Positions 27,500 to 39,109 are shown, counted from the stretch's first letter. The stretch: DNA of 64,000 nucleotides from Arcobacter vandammei (GCF_016106035.1 NZ_JADKPZ010000005.1:62001-126000), one strand, 5' to 3'. Numbers and translations are program-made. The notes: generated from the letters alone by a model not told the origin.

Positions 27500-29086
27500 T
27501 TATATTTCAGCATAAGCAACAGCAAGGCTAGCTTCTAGGCTATCAAGTTCGCTTATTACTTTTGAGTTTGCTTTTTCATCTATTAAAATAACTGCTAATG
27601 CAGTTCCTTCTTTCCCTCGACTTAATCTAAAATCAGAGATATTAATACCATTTTCTCCTAAAAGATTTCCAACTTTCCCAACAACACCTGGAATATCTTT
27701 GTTTTTCATAATAATCATTTTTCCATCTGGCTCAACATCTATAGCAAAACCATCAAGATTAACAATTCTTTGAACATTTTCATCAAAAACTGTTCCAGAG
27801 ATAGATTTTACACCTTTTGGAGTTGTAATTTTAATAGTAACTTTGTTTTTATAACCACTACAATTTACAGATGATTTAGTGCTTAAATCAATTCCATTTT
27901 CTTTTGCTATAAAGTTTGCATTCACATAATTTACTGTGCTTCCAGAGCTAACACTTAGAACTCCAACACTAGCAAAAGTTTGTAGAGAATCAACATATTC
28001 TCCTAGTTCACCTTCAGCATTAACTTCAATTACTCTAATTTCACTTTTACTTATTTGAGCTAATAAAAATGCCATTTTTTGTGTAAGCTCAATATATGGT
28101 TTCACAAATGTTGGGATTTTACTCTCATCAATAGGAAGATTTAAAGCATTTGGATATGAAATTCCTCTAGCACTCTCTATTGCATTATTTGCACTTTGAA
28201 CTGAAATTTCTCTTTGGCTCTCTTTTGTATTTGCACCTAAGTGAGCAGTTACAGTTACATTTGGTAAATCTAAAAGTGGGTGAGAAGTTGCAGGTTCTTT
28301 TTTGAATACATCAATTCCAGCCATTGCAATTTTTCCAGATTTTAGGTTTTCTACAAGAGCTTCTTCATTGTATAATCCACCTCTAGCACAATTGATTAAA
28401 ACAACTCCATCTTTCATCTTTTTAATCTCATCAAAACTTATCATATCGATAGTTTCTTTGTTTTTTGGAGTATGAATTGTAATAATATCACAAGCTAAAA
28501 TATCATCAAAATTTGTAGTATATTTAATACCTAAATCTGTTGCTTTAGTACTTGGAATATATGGGTCGTATGCAATTACATTCATTTCAAATGCTTTTGC
28601 TCTAAGAGCTACTCTATGACCTATGTTACCAAAACCAATAACACCTAATTTTTTTCCATAGAGTTCATTTCCATACCAATCTTCTCTTTTCCAAACTCTA
28701 TCAATTTTTAATTGATTGTGTGCATAAGGGAATTTTCTCATACAAGAAAGCATATGTGCCATAGTAAGCTCAACTGCAGCAATTGTGTTTGCTGTTGGAA
28801 CATTCATAGCAATTATTCCTCTTTTGCTACAACCATCTATATCAACATTGTCATAACCAACACCAGCTCTAATAATAGCTTTTAAGTTTGTAGCAGCATT
28901 TAAAAACTTCTCATCAACATCAGTTGAAGATCTAGTAATTGCAACATCAGCATCTTTTATAATATCTAATAGTTTAACTTTATCAATATCAGCTGCAAAA
29001 ACATAATTTATGTCTTCGCAGTTTTGTAAAATATTTAATCCAGCTTCGTGAATATGATCACAAACTACAATTGTATGTTTACTCAT
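27500..29086 (-). CDS. serA: D-3-phosphoglycerate dehydrogenase
   Basis: First step of serine synthesis from 3-phosphoglycerate. The 528-residue form is the long type: substrate domain, NAD domain with GVIGFGNIGHRVA and the catalytic-region TAHLGANTKE, an intervening ASB domain (about residues 320-450) and a C-terminal ACT domain (about residues 455-528, KDIPGVVGKVG) for serine feedback. It lies 15 bases after rpsA. Confidence 0.97.
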   Translation of the reverse strand: MSKHTIVVCDHIHEAGLNILQNCEDINYVFAADIDKVKLLDIIKDADVAITRSSTDVDEKFLNAATNLKAIIRAGVGYDNVDIDGCSKRGIIAMNVPTANTIAAVELTMAHMLSCMRKFPYAHNQLKIDRVWKREDWYGNELYGKKLGVIGFGNIGHRVALRAKAFEMNVIAYDPYIPSTKATDLGIKYTTNFDDILACDIITIHTPKNKETIDMISFDEIKKMKDGVVLINCARGGLYNEEALVENLKSGKIAMAGIDVFKKEPATSHPLLDLPNVTVTAHLGANTKESQREISVQSANNAIESARGISYPNALNLPIDESKIPTFVKPYIELTQKMAFLLAQISKSEIRVIEVNAEGELGEYVDSLQTFASVGVLSVSSGSTVNYVNANFIAKENGIDLSTKSSVNCSGYKNKVTIKITTPKGVKSISGTVFDENVQRIVNLDGFAIDVEPDGKMIIMKNKDIPGVVGKVGNLLGENGINISDFRLSRGKEGTALAVILIDEKANSKVISELDSLEASLAVAYAEI

Positions 29087-29101
29087 TTTAAATATTCCTA
29101 A

Positions 29102-30754
29102 TTATTTTATTTGGTCTTTAATAATATCACCAAGAGTCATAGATGAATCATCATTTACAGATTTTAACATCTCTCTTTCTTGTTGTTGCTCTAATCTTTT
29201 TATAGATAATCTAACTCTATTTTTCTTAGTATCAATGTTTATAATTACAGCTTTAACTTCATCACCAATTTTAACTTCATCAGCTTTTAAAGGTCCAAAA
29301 TCTTCTGTTCTTACAAGACCATCTAGGTTGTTTTCAAGTTTAATAAATAATCCAAAATCTTTAATGTCTTTTACATTACCTTTAATAATATCACCTAATT
29401 TATAAGCATCTTGGAATTTTTTAGCAGGAGATTCAGCTATCTCTTTAATTGAAAGTGAAATATTCTCTTTTTCTCTATCTATTTTGATAATTTTTACTTC
29501 TACTTCATCACCTTTTTTGAATAGGTTTTTACATTTTGCATTTGTTTCCCAAGAAGCTTCTTCATTGTGAAGTAAACCATCAACATTTCCAATACTAACA
29601 AAAGCACCAAAATCAGTTAATGTAGCTATTTTACCAGTTATAATATCTCCAACTTTATGCTCATTTACAAATTTTGTAAAAGGTTTTTCTTGAAGATTTT
29701 TTAAAGATACTCTTAATCTTTTTTGTTCAATATTTAATTCAATTACTTCAACATTAATTTCATCACCAATATTTAAAATCTCTTTTGGATTTTTAATATT
29801 TTTATTCCAAGATAGTTCAGAAATATGTAAAAGACCTTCAATATCATTTCCTAAATCAACAAAAGCACCATATGATTCAAAATTTGAAACAGTTACAGTA
29901 ATTGTATCACCAACTTCTAACTGATCTTTTATATCTTCCCAAGGATTTGATAAAGCAGCTTTAATTGAAAGGCTTAAGTGTTGTTTTGCTTTGTCATAAG
30001 ATAAAACTACAACTGAAACTTCATCACCTTCATTGTAGTAGTTTGCAGGATTAACAGGTCCTTTGTAAGAGATTTCATTATAGTTTACTAAACCATCAAT
30101 TCCACCTAAATCAACAAACATTCCATAAGAAGTGATTTTTTTAATTGTTCCAGTTAGTGGAGATTTATTCTCTAAAATTTCAGCGATTTTGCCATCTTTT
30201 TCAGATTTACCCTCTTCAATTAATTTTTTTCTTGAAACTATTATTGAACTTTGGTTTTTATTTACTTTAATAACTTTTGCTTTTACAGTTTTTCCAATAG
30301 CACCAATAGTTTTCATATATGATTGAGCTAGTGGCATAAAATATTCACAACCATTTGCATCTTCGATTGTAAATCCACCTCTTTGTTTAATACTTACAAT
30401 TTTACCTTCAATTGTAACATCTTCAAAATTCTCACCATAAGTTGAAACAAAATTATCGAATTTTGCTTTTTGTAAAACTTTTTTATGTGAAATATTTGGT
30501 CTTTCACCTCTATTTCCCATTAGCATAACAGGAATTGTATCACCAACTTTATATTTAACTTCTCCAGAAACAGTAATTTCAGAAATTGGTAATAGACCCT
30601 CTATTTTTTGACCAACATCAACTAAAACTCTCTCAGAATTAATCTCAACAATTACACCATCAACAACAGAATTATTCTCTGCTTGCTCGAAAGACTCATT
30701 AAGCATTTGCTCAAAATCAAAGTCTTCACCTAAATCTATATCATCCATACTCAT
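29102..30754 (-). CDS. rpsA: 30S ribosomal protein S1
   Basis: mRNA-binding ribosomal protein needed for translation initiation. The 550-residue product contains six S1 repeats; the last four are clearest, each with a G(A/M/L)F(V/I) core such as YGMFVDLG, YGAFVDLG, FGAFVSIG and FGLFIKLE, while the first two are the divergent ribosome-binding ones. A TATAAT on the minus strand at 30795-30800 gives it its own promoter within the longer gene run. Confidence 0.97.
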   Translation of the reverse strand: MSMDDIDLGEDFDFEQMLNESFEQAENNSVVDGVIVEINSERVLVDVGQKIEGLLPISEITVSGEVKYKVGDTIPVMLMGNRGERPNISHKKVLQKAKFDNFVSTYGENFEDVTIEGKIVSIKQRGGFTIEDANGCEYFMPLAQSYMKTIGAIGKTVKAKVIKVNKNQSSIIVSRKKLIEEGKSEKDGKIAEILENKSPLTGTIKKITSYGMFVDLGGIDGLVNYNEISYKGPVNPANYYNEGDEVSVVVLSYDKAKQHLSLSIKAALSNPWEDIKDQLEVGDTITVTVSNFESYGAFVDLGNDIEGLLHISELSWNKNIKNPKEILNIGDEINVEVIELNIEQKRLRVSLKNLQEKPFTKFVNEHKVGDIITGKIATLTDFGAFVSIGNVDGLLHNEEASWETNAKCKNLFKKGDEVEVKIIKIDREKENISLSIKEIAESPAKKFQDAYKLGDIIKGNVKDIKDFGLFIKLENNLDGLVRTEDFGPLKADEVKIGDEVKAVIINIDTKKNRVRLSIKRLEQQQEREMLKSVNDDSSMTLGDIIKDQIK

Positions 30755-30794
30755 TTTATACCTTCTTGTTTACCAGTTTTTTTAAAATTGGACG

Positions 30795-30800
30795 ATTATA
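30795..30800 (-). promoter_or_regulatory. Internal promoter (-10) for rpsA-serA-efp
   Basis: TATAAT on the minus strand in the 67-base gap between ispH and rpsA, about 40 bases before the rpsA start, preceded by TTTTTTG. This would let S1, SerA and EF-P be expressed separately from the upstream pheST-aroA-ispH genes. Confidence 0.65.
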
Positions 30801-30821
30801 CAAAAAAGTGGCTTAATTTTC

Positions 30822-31658
30822 CTAAGTGAAGCTTTTTATTTTAGATAGTACTTTTTGAATAACCCAATCTGGAGTACTTGCACCTGCTGTTATTCCACAA
30901 AACTCTTTATTTATAAACCATTTTTCTTCTAATTCTTCTTCATTCTCTATTAGATAAGAATCAGGGCAATTTTCAAGGCAAATTGAGTGAAGTTGTTTTG
31001 TGTTTGATGAACTTTTTCCACCAATTACAATCATTACATCAGCCTTTTTTGAAATATCTCTAGCTGCATCTTGATTTTCAAAAGTTGCATCACAAATTGT
31101 ATTAAATACTCTAACTTCTTTATTTTTTAGAATTAAAGAGTTTACTATTTCTAAATATGTCTCTTTTTTCTTTGTTGTTTGGGCAACACAAGCTATTTTT
31201 TTATTTTTAAATTTAATATTATCTAAATCTTTTACACATAAAACAATATGAACATCATCTAAATCATCAGCATAAGAGATAACACCTTTTACTTCTGGAT
31301 GTTCTTTGTCACCAAAAACAAGAATAGAGTAACCCTCCTTAGACATATTTTTTACGATATTTTGTGGAGTTGTAACAAATGGGCAAGTTGCATTTATAAC
31401 TTTTTTTGTAGTTTTTCTAAGCTCTTTTAAATCGTTTTTTGGAATACCATGAGTTCTTATAATTACTGTATCATTTGGTTTTACATCGCTTAAACTAGAA
31501 TATAATCCTACTCTAAAATCTTTTTTTAATCTATTAATTTCATCTTCATTATGAATTAATGGACCCATAGTTGCACTGTTTTCATGTTTTTGAGCAATTT
31601 CTATTGCTCTTTTTACACCAAAACAAAAACCATAATTACTTGCTAATTCTATTTTCAT
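30822..31658 (-). CDS. ispH: 4-hydroxy-3-methylbut-2-enyl diphosphate reductase
   Basis: Last step of the MEP isoprenoid pathway; an oxygen-sensitive Fe-S enzyme. The 278-residue product has the three cluster cysteines in YGFCFGVKRA, NATCPFV and NTICDAT, and the conserved TAGASTPDW near the C-terminus. It lies 2 bases after aroA in the same direction. Confidence 0.97.
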   Translation of the reverse strand: MKIELASNYGFCFGVKRAIEIAQKHENSATMGPLIHNEDEINRLKKDFRVGLYSSLSDVKPNDTVIIRTHGIPKNDLKELRKTTKKVINATCPFVTTPQNIVKNMSKEGYSILVFGDKEHPEVKGVISYADDLDDVHIVLCVKDLDNIKFKNKKIACVAQTTKKKETYLEIVNSLILKNKEVRVFNTICDATFENQDAARDISKKADVMIVIGGKSSSNTKQLHSICLENCPDSYLIENEEELEEKWFINKEFCGITAGASTPDWVIQKVLSKIKSFT

Positions 31659-31660
31659 TT

Positions 31661-32944
31661 TTAACCTTGATATAAAGAGTCCAAAATCTCTTTAAAATTT
31701 GGAAAAGATGAATTTATACACTCTACATCTTCTATTTTCATACCACAATTTAAACCAGCTATTGCAAAACTCATAGCAATTCTATGATCACCAAATGAGT
31801 CAATTGTGGCACTTTTTAACTCTCCACCTCTTATTTCATATCCATCTTCAAACTCTGTAAAATCAACTCCACAAAGAGCTAGATTATCTACAACAGCTTT
31901 TATACGGTCACTTTCCTTTACTCTTAACTCTTTTGCATTTTTTACAAGTGATTTTCCATTTGCTAAACTCATAGCAATACTAAGTGCTGGAAGTTCATCT
32001 ATTAACCAAGAGATATTGTGTTCTACAACAACTCCATTTAGTTCATTTCCAATAACTTCAATATCCCCAATTGGTTCATAAATATTCTCTTTTTCAATAA
32101 AATTTACTATTGCTCCCATTTTTTGCAAAATTACATAAGCTTCAATTCGTGTAGGATTTAAAGAGGCATTTTTTATCACAACTCTTGAGCCTTTTGATAT
32201 AGCAGCTGCAACAGCAAAGAAAAATCCACTAGAAGGATCAGCAGGAACTGTTATATTTAGTGGTTTTAAGTGAGATGTTAGAGGTTTTATATTTATAAAT
32301 CCTTCATTATCTGTAAAAATATCAGCACCCATTCCATTTAACATTCTTTCAGTATGATCTCTTGTTAATTCACTCTCTTTATATTTACTAATACCATTTG
32401 CTCTTAAAGCAGCTAAAATCATAGCTGATTTAACTTGTGCTGAATCCACAGGAGAAATATATGTAAATGGTTGTAAATCTTTTACTCCTCTAATAAATAG
32501 TGGTGCTTTATTTCCATCTTCTCTTCCATCTATATTTGCACCAATACTTCTTAAAGGATTGGCAACTCTTTTCATTGGTCTATTATTTAAATATTTGTCG
32601 CCTGTTAGTACAAAAGAGCCATCAACACTTGCTAATAAACCACAAAAAAGTCTCATAGCAGTTCCAGAATTTCCACAATCAAGAACATCTTTTGGCTCTC
32701 CTAATGTTTCAACAGGTGTAATTTCTACACTGCTTCCATCTCGTTTTATTTTTGCACCTAAAGCTTCAACTATTTTTAGAGTATTTATTGTATCTTCAGC
32801 AGTTAAATAATTTTTTATATATGAAGTTTGGTTTGAAAAAAGTGAGAACATCGCACATCTATGAGATATTGACTTATCACTTGCTATATTTTCTATTGTA
32901 ATATCAAAAGGTTTTGATAATTTTGTAATGCTAAAATTTCCCAC
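31661..32944 (-). CDS. aroA: 3-phosphoshikimate 1-carboxyvinyltransferase (EPSP synthase)
   Basis: Shikimate-pathway enzyme joining shikimate 3-phosphate and PEP. The 427-residue product has SDKSISHR, the GNSGTAMR loop, the RPMKR basic segment and the ESDRIKAV and DHRIAMSFA blocks. The GNSGTAMR loop has Ala after Thr, the arrangement of class I enzymes. It sits between pheT and ispH with short gaps. Confidence 0.97.
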   Translation of the reverse strand: MGNFSITKLSKPFDITIENIASDKSISHRCAMFSLFSNQTSYIKNYLTAEDTINTLKIVEALGAKIKRDGSSVEITPVETLGEPKDVLDCGNSGTAMRLFCGLLASVDGSFVLTGDKYLNNRPMKRVANPLRSIGANIDGREDGNKAPLFIRGVKDLQPFTYISPVDSAQVKSAMILAALRANGISKYKESELTRDHTERMLNGMGADIFTDNEGFINIKPLTSHLKPLNITVPADPSSGFFFAVAAAISKGSRVVIKNASLNPTRIEAYVILQKMGAIVNFIEKENIYEPIGDIEVIGNELNGVVVEHNISWLIDELPALSIAMSLANGKSLVKNAKELRVKESDRIKAVVDNLALCGVDFTEFEDGYEIRGGELKSATIDSFGDHRIAMSFAIAGLNCGMKIEDVECINSSFPNFKEILDSLYQG

Positions 32945-32953
32945 TTTTTTCCT

Positions 32954-35260
32954 TTATCTTAAAGTAATATTTAATTTCTCTTTTAAAATATCTAAAATAG
33001 AGTTTATAACTTGATTTATATCTTCGTCCTCTAGTGTTTTTTCATCACTTTGAAGTATAAATCTAAGAGTTAAGCTCTCTAAATCTCCTAATTTTTCATC
33101 ACTATAAATATCTATTAAATTATACTGTTTAATAAGAGGATTATTAAGTTCATTAATTACTTTTTTAATCTCTTTAAACTCCATATTTTTTGGAGCAATT
33201 ATGCTTAAATCTTTTCTTGAAGCTTGGAATTTAGAGTAAGAAGAAGCTTTCTTTAAATCATTTTTTATTTTTTCAAAATCAATTTCAGCAATAAATGTAT
33301 CACTTAAATCAAAATCACTTGCAACACTTGGGTGAAGTTTTGATATAAATCCTACGATTTTTCCATCTATTAAAAGATTTGCACTTTGATAAGGGTGAAT
33401 AAAACTATTCTCTATATTAGTCATAGTTTCAAGCTCAAACTCTCCAATAGTATTTAATACTTTTTTAGCAAAGCTAAAGAAATCCATATTTTTTGGTTTT
33501 CCAGAGTTACTTACATCTTCAAGTTCTGAAGCACCACTAAAAATAAATGCTATTTTTTTACTTTCAACTCTATTTTCATCAAAAATTGTTCCAATCTCAA
33601 AGAAACTAGCACTTCTTGCACCAGTTTTAAAGTTATTTGAACAAGCTTCGACAAGATTTAAAAGTATGGTAGTTCTATATGTATTTAACTCTTTTACTAT
33701 TGGATTTATAAGTTCTAATTCATCTTTTACAGTTTTAAAACCATATTTTATTAATCCCTCTTTTGAAGTGAAAACATAAGTTAAAGTCTCAAAAAAACCA
33801 TTTTCAATTGCTTTATATCTAAGTTTATTTTTCTTTTGTAAATCAAGAGAAGTTTTATTTACTCTATTTACTTCATCTACTGCTAAAGGTTTAGAAACTA
33901 TATTGTCAATTCCAATAATTCTAATAACTTCTTCAGTAATATCTGCAATATTTTTTATATCGTGTCTATAGTGTGGAACTTTTAAAGAAAGAGTATCTTC
34001 TGTTGGCTCTTTTACTTCAAATCCTAAAGAGATTAAAATTTTTTCTATCTCAGTTTTTTCTATATCTTGCCCAATTATTGCATTTATTTTTTTGATATTT
34101 GCATCAATGAACAGTTTTTCTGTATCAACTATGTAATCAATTGAACCTTTATATAAAGTAGCACCCAATTTTGATATAAGAGATGAGAAATAGTCTAAAC
34201 CAAAATTAATATCTGGCTCACTTCCTCTTGAAGATTTATAGAAAATATCTGATGTTTTTATTTTTTTATCAAAAACAAGTTTTGAAATTAGTTCAGGATT
34301 TACATAAGATGCTTCAATTAAAAACTCTTTTTCATCTTCTTCAAAATCATTTTGTAAAACACAAGGTTTACTTAAAGCTTCATTGTTGAAATATACTGTA
34401 TCAAAGCCATTTTCATCTTTTTTAATATCTAAAATAGATGATTTTGATTTAGCATAAGCATTTAAAATAACCCCGCAAGAGTGAGTTGTATAGTTTAAAA
34501 TATTTTTTATATCTTTGTTTTCTGAATATTTTTTTATTATAGAAAGTCTTAATTTTTTAACTAAATCTAAATTAAATTGTGAAAAATCAGCTGCCTTAAA
34601 AATTAACGAAGAGTCTATATGGCTATTAGAATCGATTTTAAAAGATTGACCAATACTTGATTCATTGTAATTTTCAACTTTCTCAAGCTCACATAAAGGT
34701 ATTTCATAGAATGCACTTAACTCTCTTGCAATTCCAAGAATGCTAAGGCAATCTCCTCTATTTGGAGTTAAACCAATTTCAATAATATCATCATTTAAAA
34801 GAGGATAATCTTTTAACTCTTTTCCTAGAATAAGTTCTCCAATAGAATTATCTAAAACCATAATTCCATCATTTAGTTTTGGAAGCCCAAGTTCTGTAGA
34901 TGAACAAATCATTCCATTTGATTCAACACCTCTTAATTTTGCCGCTTTAATTTTAAAATCTTCTCCTAAAACTGCTCCAATAGTTGCAACAGCAACAGTT
35001 TGACCTGCATCAACATTTGCTGCACCACAAACAATTTGTGTAACTTCACTTCCTAGATCAACTTGACAAACATTTAGTTTATCAGCATCAGGATGTTTCT
35101 CTTTGCTTAAAACTTTTCCAACAACTACTTTACTAGCAATATTTTGTCTCTCTAAACTATCAACTTCTAAACCAATTGAGTTTAAAGTTTTGCAAATTTC
35201 ATCAGTTGAAATGTTTGAAATATTTATAAACTCTTCTAACCATCTTCTTGTAATTATCAT
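32954..35260 (-). CDS. pheT: Phenylalanyl-tRNA synthetase beta subunit
   Basis: Beta chain of the alpha2-beta2 enzyme. The 768-residue product has the N-terminal tRNA-binding OB fold (about residues 39-150, with the [13 protein letters not shown] signature), the B3/4 editing region, B5, the catalytic-like core and a C-terminal ferredoxin-fold anticodon domain ending [15 protein letters not shown]. It overlaps pheS by 4 bases. Confidence 0.97.
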   Translation of the reverse strand: MIITRRWLEEFINISNISTDEICKTLNSIGLEVDSLERQNIASKVVVGKVLSKEKHPDADKLNVCQVDLGSEVTQIVCGAANVDAGQTVAVATIGAVLGEDFKIKAAKLRGVESNGMICSSTELGLPKLNDGIMVLDNSIGELILGKELKDYPLLNDDIIEIGLTPNRGDCLSILGIARELSAFYEIPLCELEKVENYNESSIGQSFKIDSNSHIDSSLIFKAADFSQFNLDLVKKLRLSIIKKYSENKDIKNILNYTTHSCGVILNAYAKSKSSILDIKKDENGFDTVYFNNEALSKPCVLQNDFEEDEKEFLIEASYVNPELISKLVFDKKIKTSDIFYKSSRGSEPDINFGLDYFSSLISKLGATLYKGSIDYIVDTEKLFIDANIKKINAIIGQDIEKTEIEKILISLGFEVKEPTEDTLSLKVPHYRHDIKNIADITEEVIRIIGIDNIVSKPLAVDEVNRVNKTSLDLQKKNKLRYKAIENGFFETLTYVFTSKEGLIKYGFKTVKDELELINPIVKELNTYRTTILLNLVEACSNNFKTGARSASFFEIGTIFDENRVESKKIAFIFSGASELEDVSNSGKPKNMDFFSFAKKVLNTIGEFELETMTNIENSFIHPYQSANLLIDGKIVGFISKLHPSVASDFDLSDTFIAEIDFEKIKNDLKKASSYSKFQASRKDLSIIAPKNMEFKEIKKVINELNNPLIKQYNLIDIYSDEKLGDLESLTLRFILQSDEKTLEDEDINQVINSILDILKEKLNITLR

Positions 35261-36249
35261 TTAAATTGTCCTAATAGTCTTGTATCACTTTCAAAAAGAG
35301 ATCTTAAATCTCCAATACTATGAATTAACATAGCAAATCTCTCTATTCCTAAACCAAAGGCATAGCCTGATTTATCATTATATCCAACTGCATCAAATAC
35401 ATTTTGATCTACAACTCCGCATCCAAGAACCTCAAGCCATCCTGTTTGTGAACATACACGACATCCACTTCCTTTGCAAAATACACATGAAATATCAACT
35501 TCAGCTGATGGCTCTGTAAACGGGAAATATGATGGTCTAAATCTAACCTCTACTTCACCAAACATATGTTGTAAAAATTCAACTAAAACATGCTTTAGAT
35601 TTGCAAAAGAGATTTTATCAGCTTCATCAACTACAAGTGCTTCTATTTGGTGAAACATTGGAGTGTGAGTAATATCAAAATCTCTTCTAAATACAGTTCC
35701 AGGTGCTATCATTCGTATTGGTGCTTTTTGACTTAACATAGTTCTTATTTGCACAGGAGAAGTGTGAGTTCTTAAAAGTGTATAATCTTTATTATAAAAT
35801 GTATCAGCCATATCTCGTGCTGGATGGTATTCTGGAAGATTTAAAGCTTGGAAGTTGTGAAAATCATCTTCAACAAGTGGTCCTTCCTCTACTGCAAAAT
35901 TTAAATTTAGAAAATAGTTAATTATTCTATCCATAGTTTCAGCAACTGGATGTCTTGCTCCACAACTAAGTTCATTATTAAACTTTGTTACATCTATTTT
36001 TTCAGCTTCAAGCTTTTTGTTAAGTGCTTTTGCTTCTAATTCTATTTTTTTGCTATCAAGAGCTTTTGTTATTTGCTCTTTTTGGAGATTTAAGTTTTCT
36101 GCAAATGATTTTTTATTTTCATTTGGTATATCTTTCATTTTTGCAAACTCTAAAGTTAATATACCTTTTTTCCCTAAAGTATCAACTCTTAAGTTTTCTA
36201 GCTCTTCAAGAGATTTAGCATTTTGTATTTTTTCAATCCAAAGAGTCAC
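35257..36249 (-). CDS. pheS: Phenylalanyl-tRNA synthetase alpha subunit
   Basis: Catalytic alpha chain, class II. The 330-residue product has an N-terminal coiled coil, then motif 2 ([11 protein letters not shown] and PGTVFRRD) and motif 3 ([12 protein letters not shown]). The start codon is GTG at 36249, eight bases after AGGA. A TACAAT -10-like hexamer lies at 36307-36312 on the minus strand. It heads the run pheS-pheT-aroA-ispH-rpsA-serA-efp, an order I recall also from Campylobacter. Confidence 0.97.
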   Translation of the reverse strand: MTLWIEKIQNAKSLEELENLRVDTLGKKGILTLEFAKMKDIPNENKKSFAENLNLQKEQITKALDSKKIELEAKALNKKLEAEKIDVTKFNNELSCGARHPVAETMDRIINYFLNLNFAVEEGPLVEDDFHNFQALNLPEYHPARDMADTFYNKDYTLLRTHTSPVQIRTMLSQKAPIRMIAPGTVFRRDFDITHTPMFHQIEALVVDEADKISFANLKHVLVEFLQHMFGEVEVRFRPSYFPFTEPSAEVDISCVFCKGSGCRVCSQTGWLEVLGCGVVDQNVFDAVGYNDKSGYAFGLGIERFAMLIHSIGDLRSLFESDTRLLGQFK

Positions 36250-36336
36250 TTTTTTTTCCTATTGATTAATTTATTTTTTTATTATGTTTTATTCTTTAAA
36301 GCGACGATTGTATCCAATTTTTTATTAGAGTTTGGT

Positions 36337-36342
36337 TACAAT
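36337..36342 (+). promoter_or_regulatory. -10 element for the HIT gene
   Basis: TACAAT preceded by TTTGGT, 28 bases before the ATG at 36370. It faces away from the pheS -10 at 36307-36312 in a shared divergent intergenic region. Confidence 0.5.
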
Positions 36343-36369
36343 AAAACAATAATTTTTAAAGGAACAAAG

Positions 36370-36714
36370 ATGTGTATATTTTGCAAAATTATAAACAAAG
36401 AGATACCAAGTAAGCCTATTTTGGAAGATGATAATTTTTTGGCTTTTCATGATATAAATCCAACAAGGAAAGTTCATGCTTTGGTTATTCCAAAGGCTCA
36501 TTATAGCTCTTTTGAAGATACTCCAAGTGAAATTATGAATTCTATGAGTGAATTTATAAAAAAAGTTACTAAAGAGTTAAAAGTAGATAAAACGGGATAT
36601 AGAATGATTACTAATATTGGAAATGATGGTGGACAAGAAGTTCCTCATTTGCATTTTCATATAATTGGTGGTGAAAAAGTTGGAAGACTTGTAAGAGATA
36701 AAGAGGATGCTTAA
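36370..36714 (+). CDS. HIT family nucleotide-binding hydrolase (HinT-like)
   Basis: The 114-residue product begins MCIFCKIINKEIPSK, typical of HinT-type purine nucleoside phosphoramidases, with the DINP motif and the histidine triad HLHFH near the C-terminus. The ATG at 36370 follows AAAGGAAC and gives the family N-terminus; the frame is open further upstream, but that extension runs through the pheS promoter region and encodes a spurious hydrophobic stretch. Physiological substrate unknown. Confidence 0.93.
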   Translation: MCIFCKIINKEIPSKPILEDDNFLAFHDINPTRKVHALVIPKAHYSSFEDTPSEIMNSMSEFIKKVTKELKVDKTGYRMITNIGNDGGQEVPHLHFHIIGGEKVGRLVRDKEDA

Positions 36715-36746
36715 AGCACCCTTTTTATATGTTTTATAATTTAAAA

Positions 36747-37682
36747 TTATTCAGAAAAAGAACCTAAATTCATAATTTTTTGATATTTTTTCTCTTGTCT
36801 TTCTTGTGGAGTTAGTTTACTAAGCTCTTCAAGTGAAGATAAAAAATACTCTTTTAAAGCCATAATTGCATCATCTTTTTTTCTATGAGCTCCAATTAAT
36901 GGTTCATTAACAACATCATCTACTAAATTTTGTTGCTTTAAATTTTCAGCTGTAATTTTAAGTGCTTGTGCAGCAGTTTCAACTTTTGTTGGATCATTCC
37001 ATAGAATTGCACTACAGCCTTCAGGAGAAATAACAGCATAAACAGAGTATCTCATCATGGCTAATTTATCAGCAATTGATATTGCTAAAGCTCCACCACT
37101 TCCACCTTCACCTATTACAACAGAAACAGTTGGAGTTGTAAGATTTGCAAATTCATAAAGATTTTTTGCAATTGCTTCACTTTGATTTCTCTCTTCTGCT
37201 CCAAGTCCTGGATATGCACCTGGAGTATCAACTAACATTAAAATTGGAATTTGGAATTTTTCAGCCATTTGTGCTGCTCTTAAGGCTTTTCTATAACCTT
37301 CAGGACTTGGCATTCCAAAGTTTCTTTTTAGTTTTTCTTTAGTTCCACGACCCTTTTGTTCTCCAATAATAAGAGTTCTTTGAGTACCAATGAAACCTAA
37401 ATAGCAAACTATTGCATGATCATCAACAAAGTGTCTATCTCCATGAATTTCATAAGCATCAGTTAAAAGACCATTTATATAATCAAGTGCATAAGGACGA
37501 TCTGGATGTCGTGCTAATTGAAGTTTTTGGTAGTCATTTAGATTTTTAAATGTTTTTTCTACTTCTTTATCTAATTTTTTATTTAGAATCTCAACAGCAG
37601 GTTCATCAGATCTGGCTTTTGCAGTTGAGATTTCTTCTTCAATTTTTCTTATTTTATCTTCAAATTCTAAGTAAGTTGCCAA
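36747..37682 (-). CDS. accA: Acetyl-CoA carboxylase carboxyltransferase subunit alpha
   Basis: Forms malonyl-CoA with the beta subunit for fatty-acid synthesis. The 311-residue product has the family core: GDRHFVDD, the [13 protein letters not shown] segment, the DTPGAYPG carboxybiotin loop and [10 protein letters not shown] oxyanion-hole Gly residues. The start is TTG at 37682, preceded by AAGGA. A hairpin separates it from fabF. Confidence 0.97.
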   Translation of the reverse strand: MATYLEFEDKIRKIEEEISTAKARSDEPAVEILNKKLDKEVEKTFKNLNDYQKLQLARHPDRPYALDYINGLLTDAYEIHGDRHFVDDHAIVCYLGFIGTQRTLIIGEQKGRGTKEKLKRNFGMPSPEGYRKALRAAQMAEKFQIPILMLVDTPGAYPGLGAEERNQSEAIAKNLYEFANLTTPTVSVVIGEGGSGGALAISIADKLAMMRYSVYAVISPEGCSAILWNDPTKVETAAQALKITAENLKQQNLVDDVVNEPLIGAHRKKDDAIMALKEYFLSSLEELSKLTPQERQEKKYQKIMNLGSFSE

Positions 37683-37696
37683 TATTTTTCCTTAAT

Positions 37697-37720
37697 TTAA
37701 AGAGTATTTCTACTCTTTAA
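37697..37720 (-). terminator. Intercistronic hairpin between fabF and accA
   Basis: TTAAAGAGTA at 37697-37706 pairs perfectly with TACTCTTTAA at 37711-37720 across TTTC. It lies between the fabF stop and the accA start on the minus strand and is followed directly by the accA ribosome site rather than a T-run, so it is more likely a stabilising, attenuating or processing hairpin than a full terminator. Confidence 0.5.
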
Positions 37721-37729
37721 GGTTTAGAT

Positions 37730-38989
37730 TTATTTTGTAAATTTTTTAAAAATTACAGAACCGTTTGTTCCACCAAAACCAAAGTTATTGCTCATAACAG
37801 TTGTTAATTCAACTTTTCTTGCAACATTTGGAACAACATCTAAATCACATTCAGGATCTTGATTTTCTACATTTATTGTTGGAGGAATTATTCCATCATT
37901 TAAAGCTTTAATTGTCATAATTGCTTCAATAGCACCAGCAGCTCCAAGGCAGTGCCCAATTTGTCCTTTTGTACTTGAAACTGGAGGGCAGTTCTCTTTC
38001 CCACCAAATAACTCTTTTATCGCTGCTGTTTCATTTTTATCTCCAACAGGAGTTGAAGTTCCATGAGTATTTATATAATCAATTTTTGGATACTCTCCAG
38101 TTTGACTTTTTACCATTTCAAATGCAGCTTGCATTGCTCTTAAAGGACCATCCATAACAGGTGAAGTGATATGATTTGCATCACCACTCTCTCCAAATCC
38201 AATAATTTCACAATAAATTTTTGCATTTCTAGCTAAGGCACTCTCTAAAGTTTCTACAACTAAAGCACCAGCACCTTCTCCCATTACAAATCCATCTCTG
38301 TCAGTATCAAAAGGTCTTGAAGCTTTTTTAGGATCGTCATTTCTTGTTGATAGTGCTTTCATAGCAGCAAAACCACCAACTCCAGCACCACAAATGGCAC
38401 TTTCTGCACCAACAACTAAAATTCTTTCTGCACCACCTAAAGCAATTGTTTTAACGGCATCATTTAATGCATGAGTTGAAGCAGCACAAGCAGTAACATG
38501 TCCTAAAGATGGACCTTTTAAATTGTGTTCAATTGAAATAAATCCACTTAGCATATTTGCTAAAGATGAAGGAATAAAAAATGGAGATATTTTTCTTGAA
38601 CCTCTTGTATCACAAATTGTAGAATTTTTTTGGATTGTTGCAAGTCCACCAATTCCAGAACCTGAAATTATTCCAAATCTAGGAGCATCTTTTTCATCTA
38701 CTTTTTTATTTTCAGCTGTTACAAAACCACTATCAATCATAGCCTCTTGAGCTGCTTTTATTCCTAATTGAATAAATCTATCAGCTTTTTTTACCTCTTT
38801 TTTGTCCATTACAGTTTCTGGGTCAAAGTTTTTTACTTCACCTGCAATTTGAACTGCAAAATCACTTACATCAAATAGTGTAATAGTATCAATTCCACAA
38901 ACACCATTTACAGCGGCTTCGAAAGATTCGTTTACACTATGTCCTATAGAATTTATTGTACCTAGACCTGTAATAACAACTCTTTTCAT
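37730..38989 (-). CDS. fabF: Beta-ketoacyl-ACP synthase II
   Basis: Condenses malonyl-ACP with acyl-ACP in fatty-acid elongation. The 419-residue product has the catalytic Cys in VTACAASTHA, the two His residues in NTHGTSTPVGD and GHCLGAAGA, and the Gly-rich NNFGFGGTN end. Two start codons adjoin (TTG at 38992, ATG at 38989); the ATG gives the standard MKRVVITGLG. Confidence 0.97.
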   Translation of the reverse strand: MKRVVITGLGTINSIGHSVNESFEAAVNGVCGIDTITLFDVSDFAVQIAGEVKNFDPETVMDKKEVKKADRFIQLGIKAAQEAMIDSGFVTAENKKVDEKDAPRFGIISGSGIGGLATIQKNSTICDTRGSRKISPFFIPSSLANMLSGFISIEHNLKGPSLGHVTACAASTHALNDAVKTIALGGAERILVVGAESAICGAGVGGFAAMKALSTRNDDPKKASRPFDTDRDGFVMGEGAGALVVETLESALARNAKIYCEIIGFGESGDANHITSPVMDGPLRAMQAAFEMVKSQTGEYPKIDYINTHGTSTPVGDKNETAAIKELFGGKENCPPVSSTKGQIGHCLGAAGAIEAIMTIKALNDGIIPPTINVENQDPECDLDVVPNVARKVELTTVMSNNFGFGGTNGSVIFKKFTK

Positions 38990-39069
38990 CAATTATGCTC
39001 CAATATTTAATTATTATTTATTTAAATTATTCAATTTTTTATTAAAAAAACTCAATAGTAGAAATTTTT

Positions 39070-39094
39070 AAATGAAAGAGTAAATCTTTCATTT
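39070..39094 (-). terminator. Hairpin terminator after acpP
   Basis: AAATGAAAGA at 39070-39079 pairs with TCTTTCATTT at 39085-39094 over five bases. On the minus strand it follows the acpP stop by 15 bases and leads into TAAAAATTTC. It is accompanied by the 14-base palindrome GCGTAAATTTACGC at 39102-39115, which overlaps the acpP stop codon. Confidence 0.65.
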
Positions 39095-39109
39095 AAGTAA
39101 AGCGTAAAT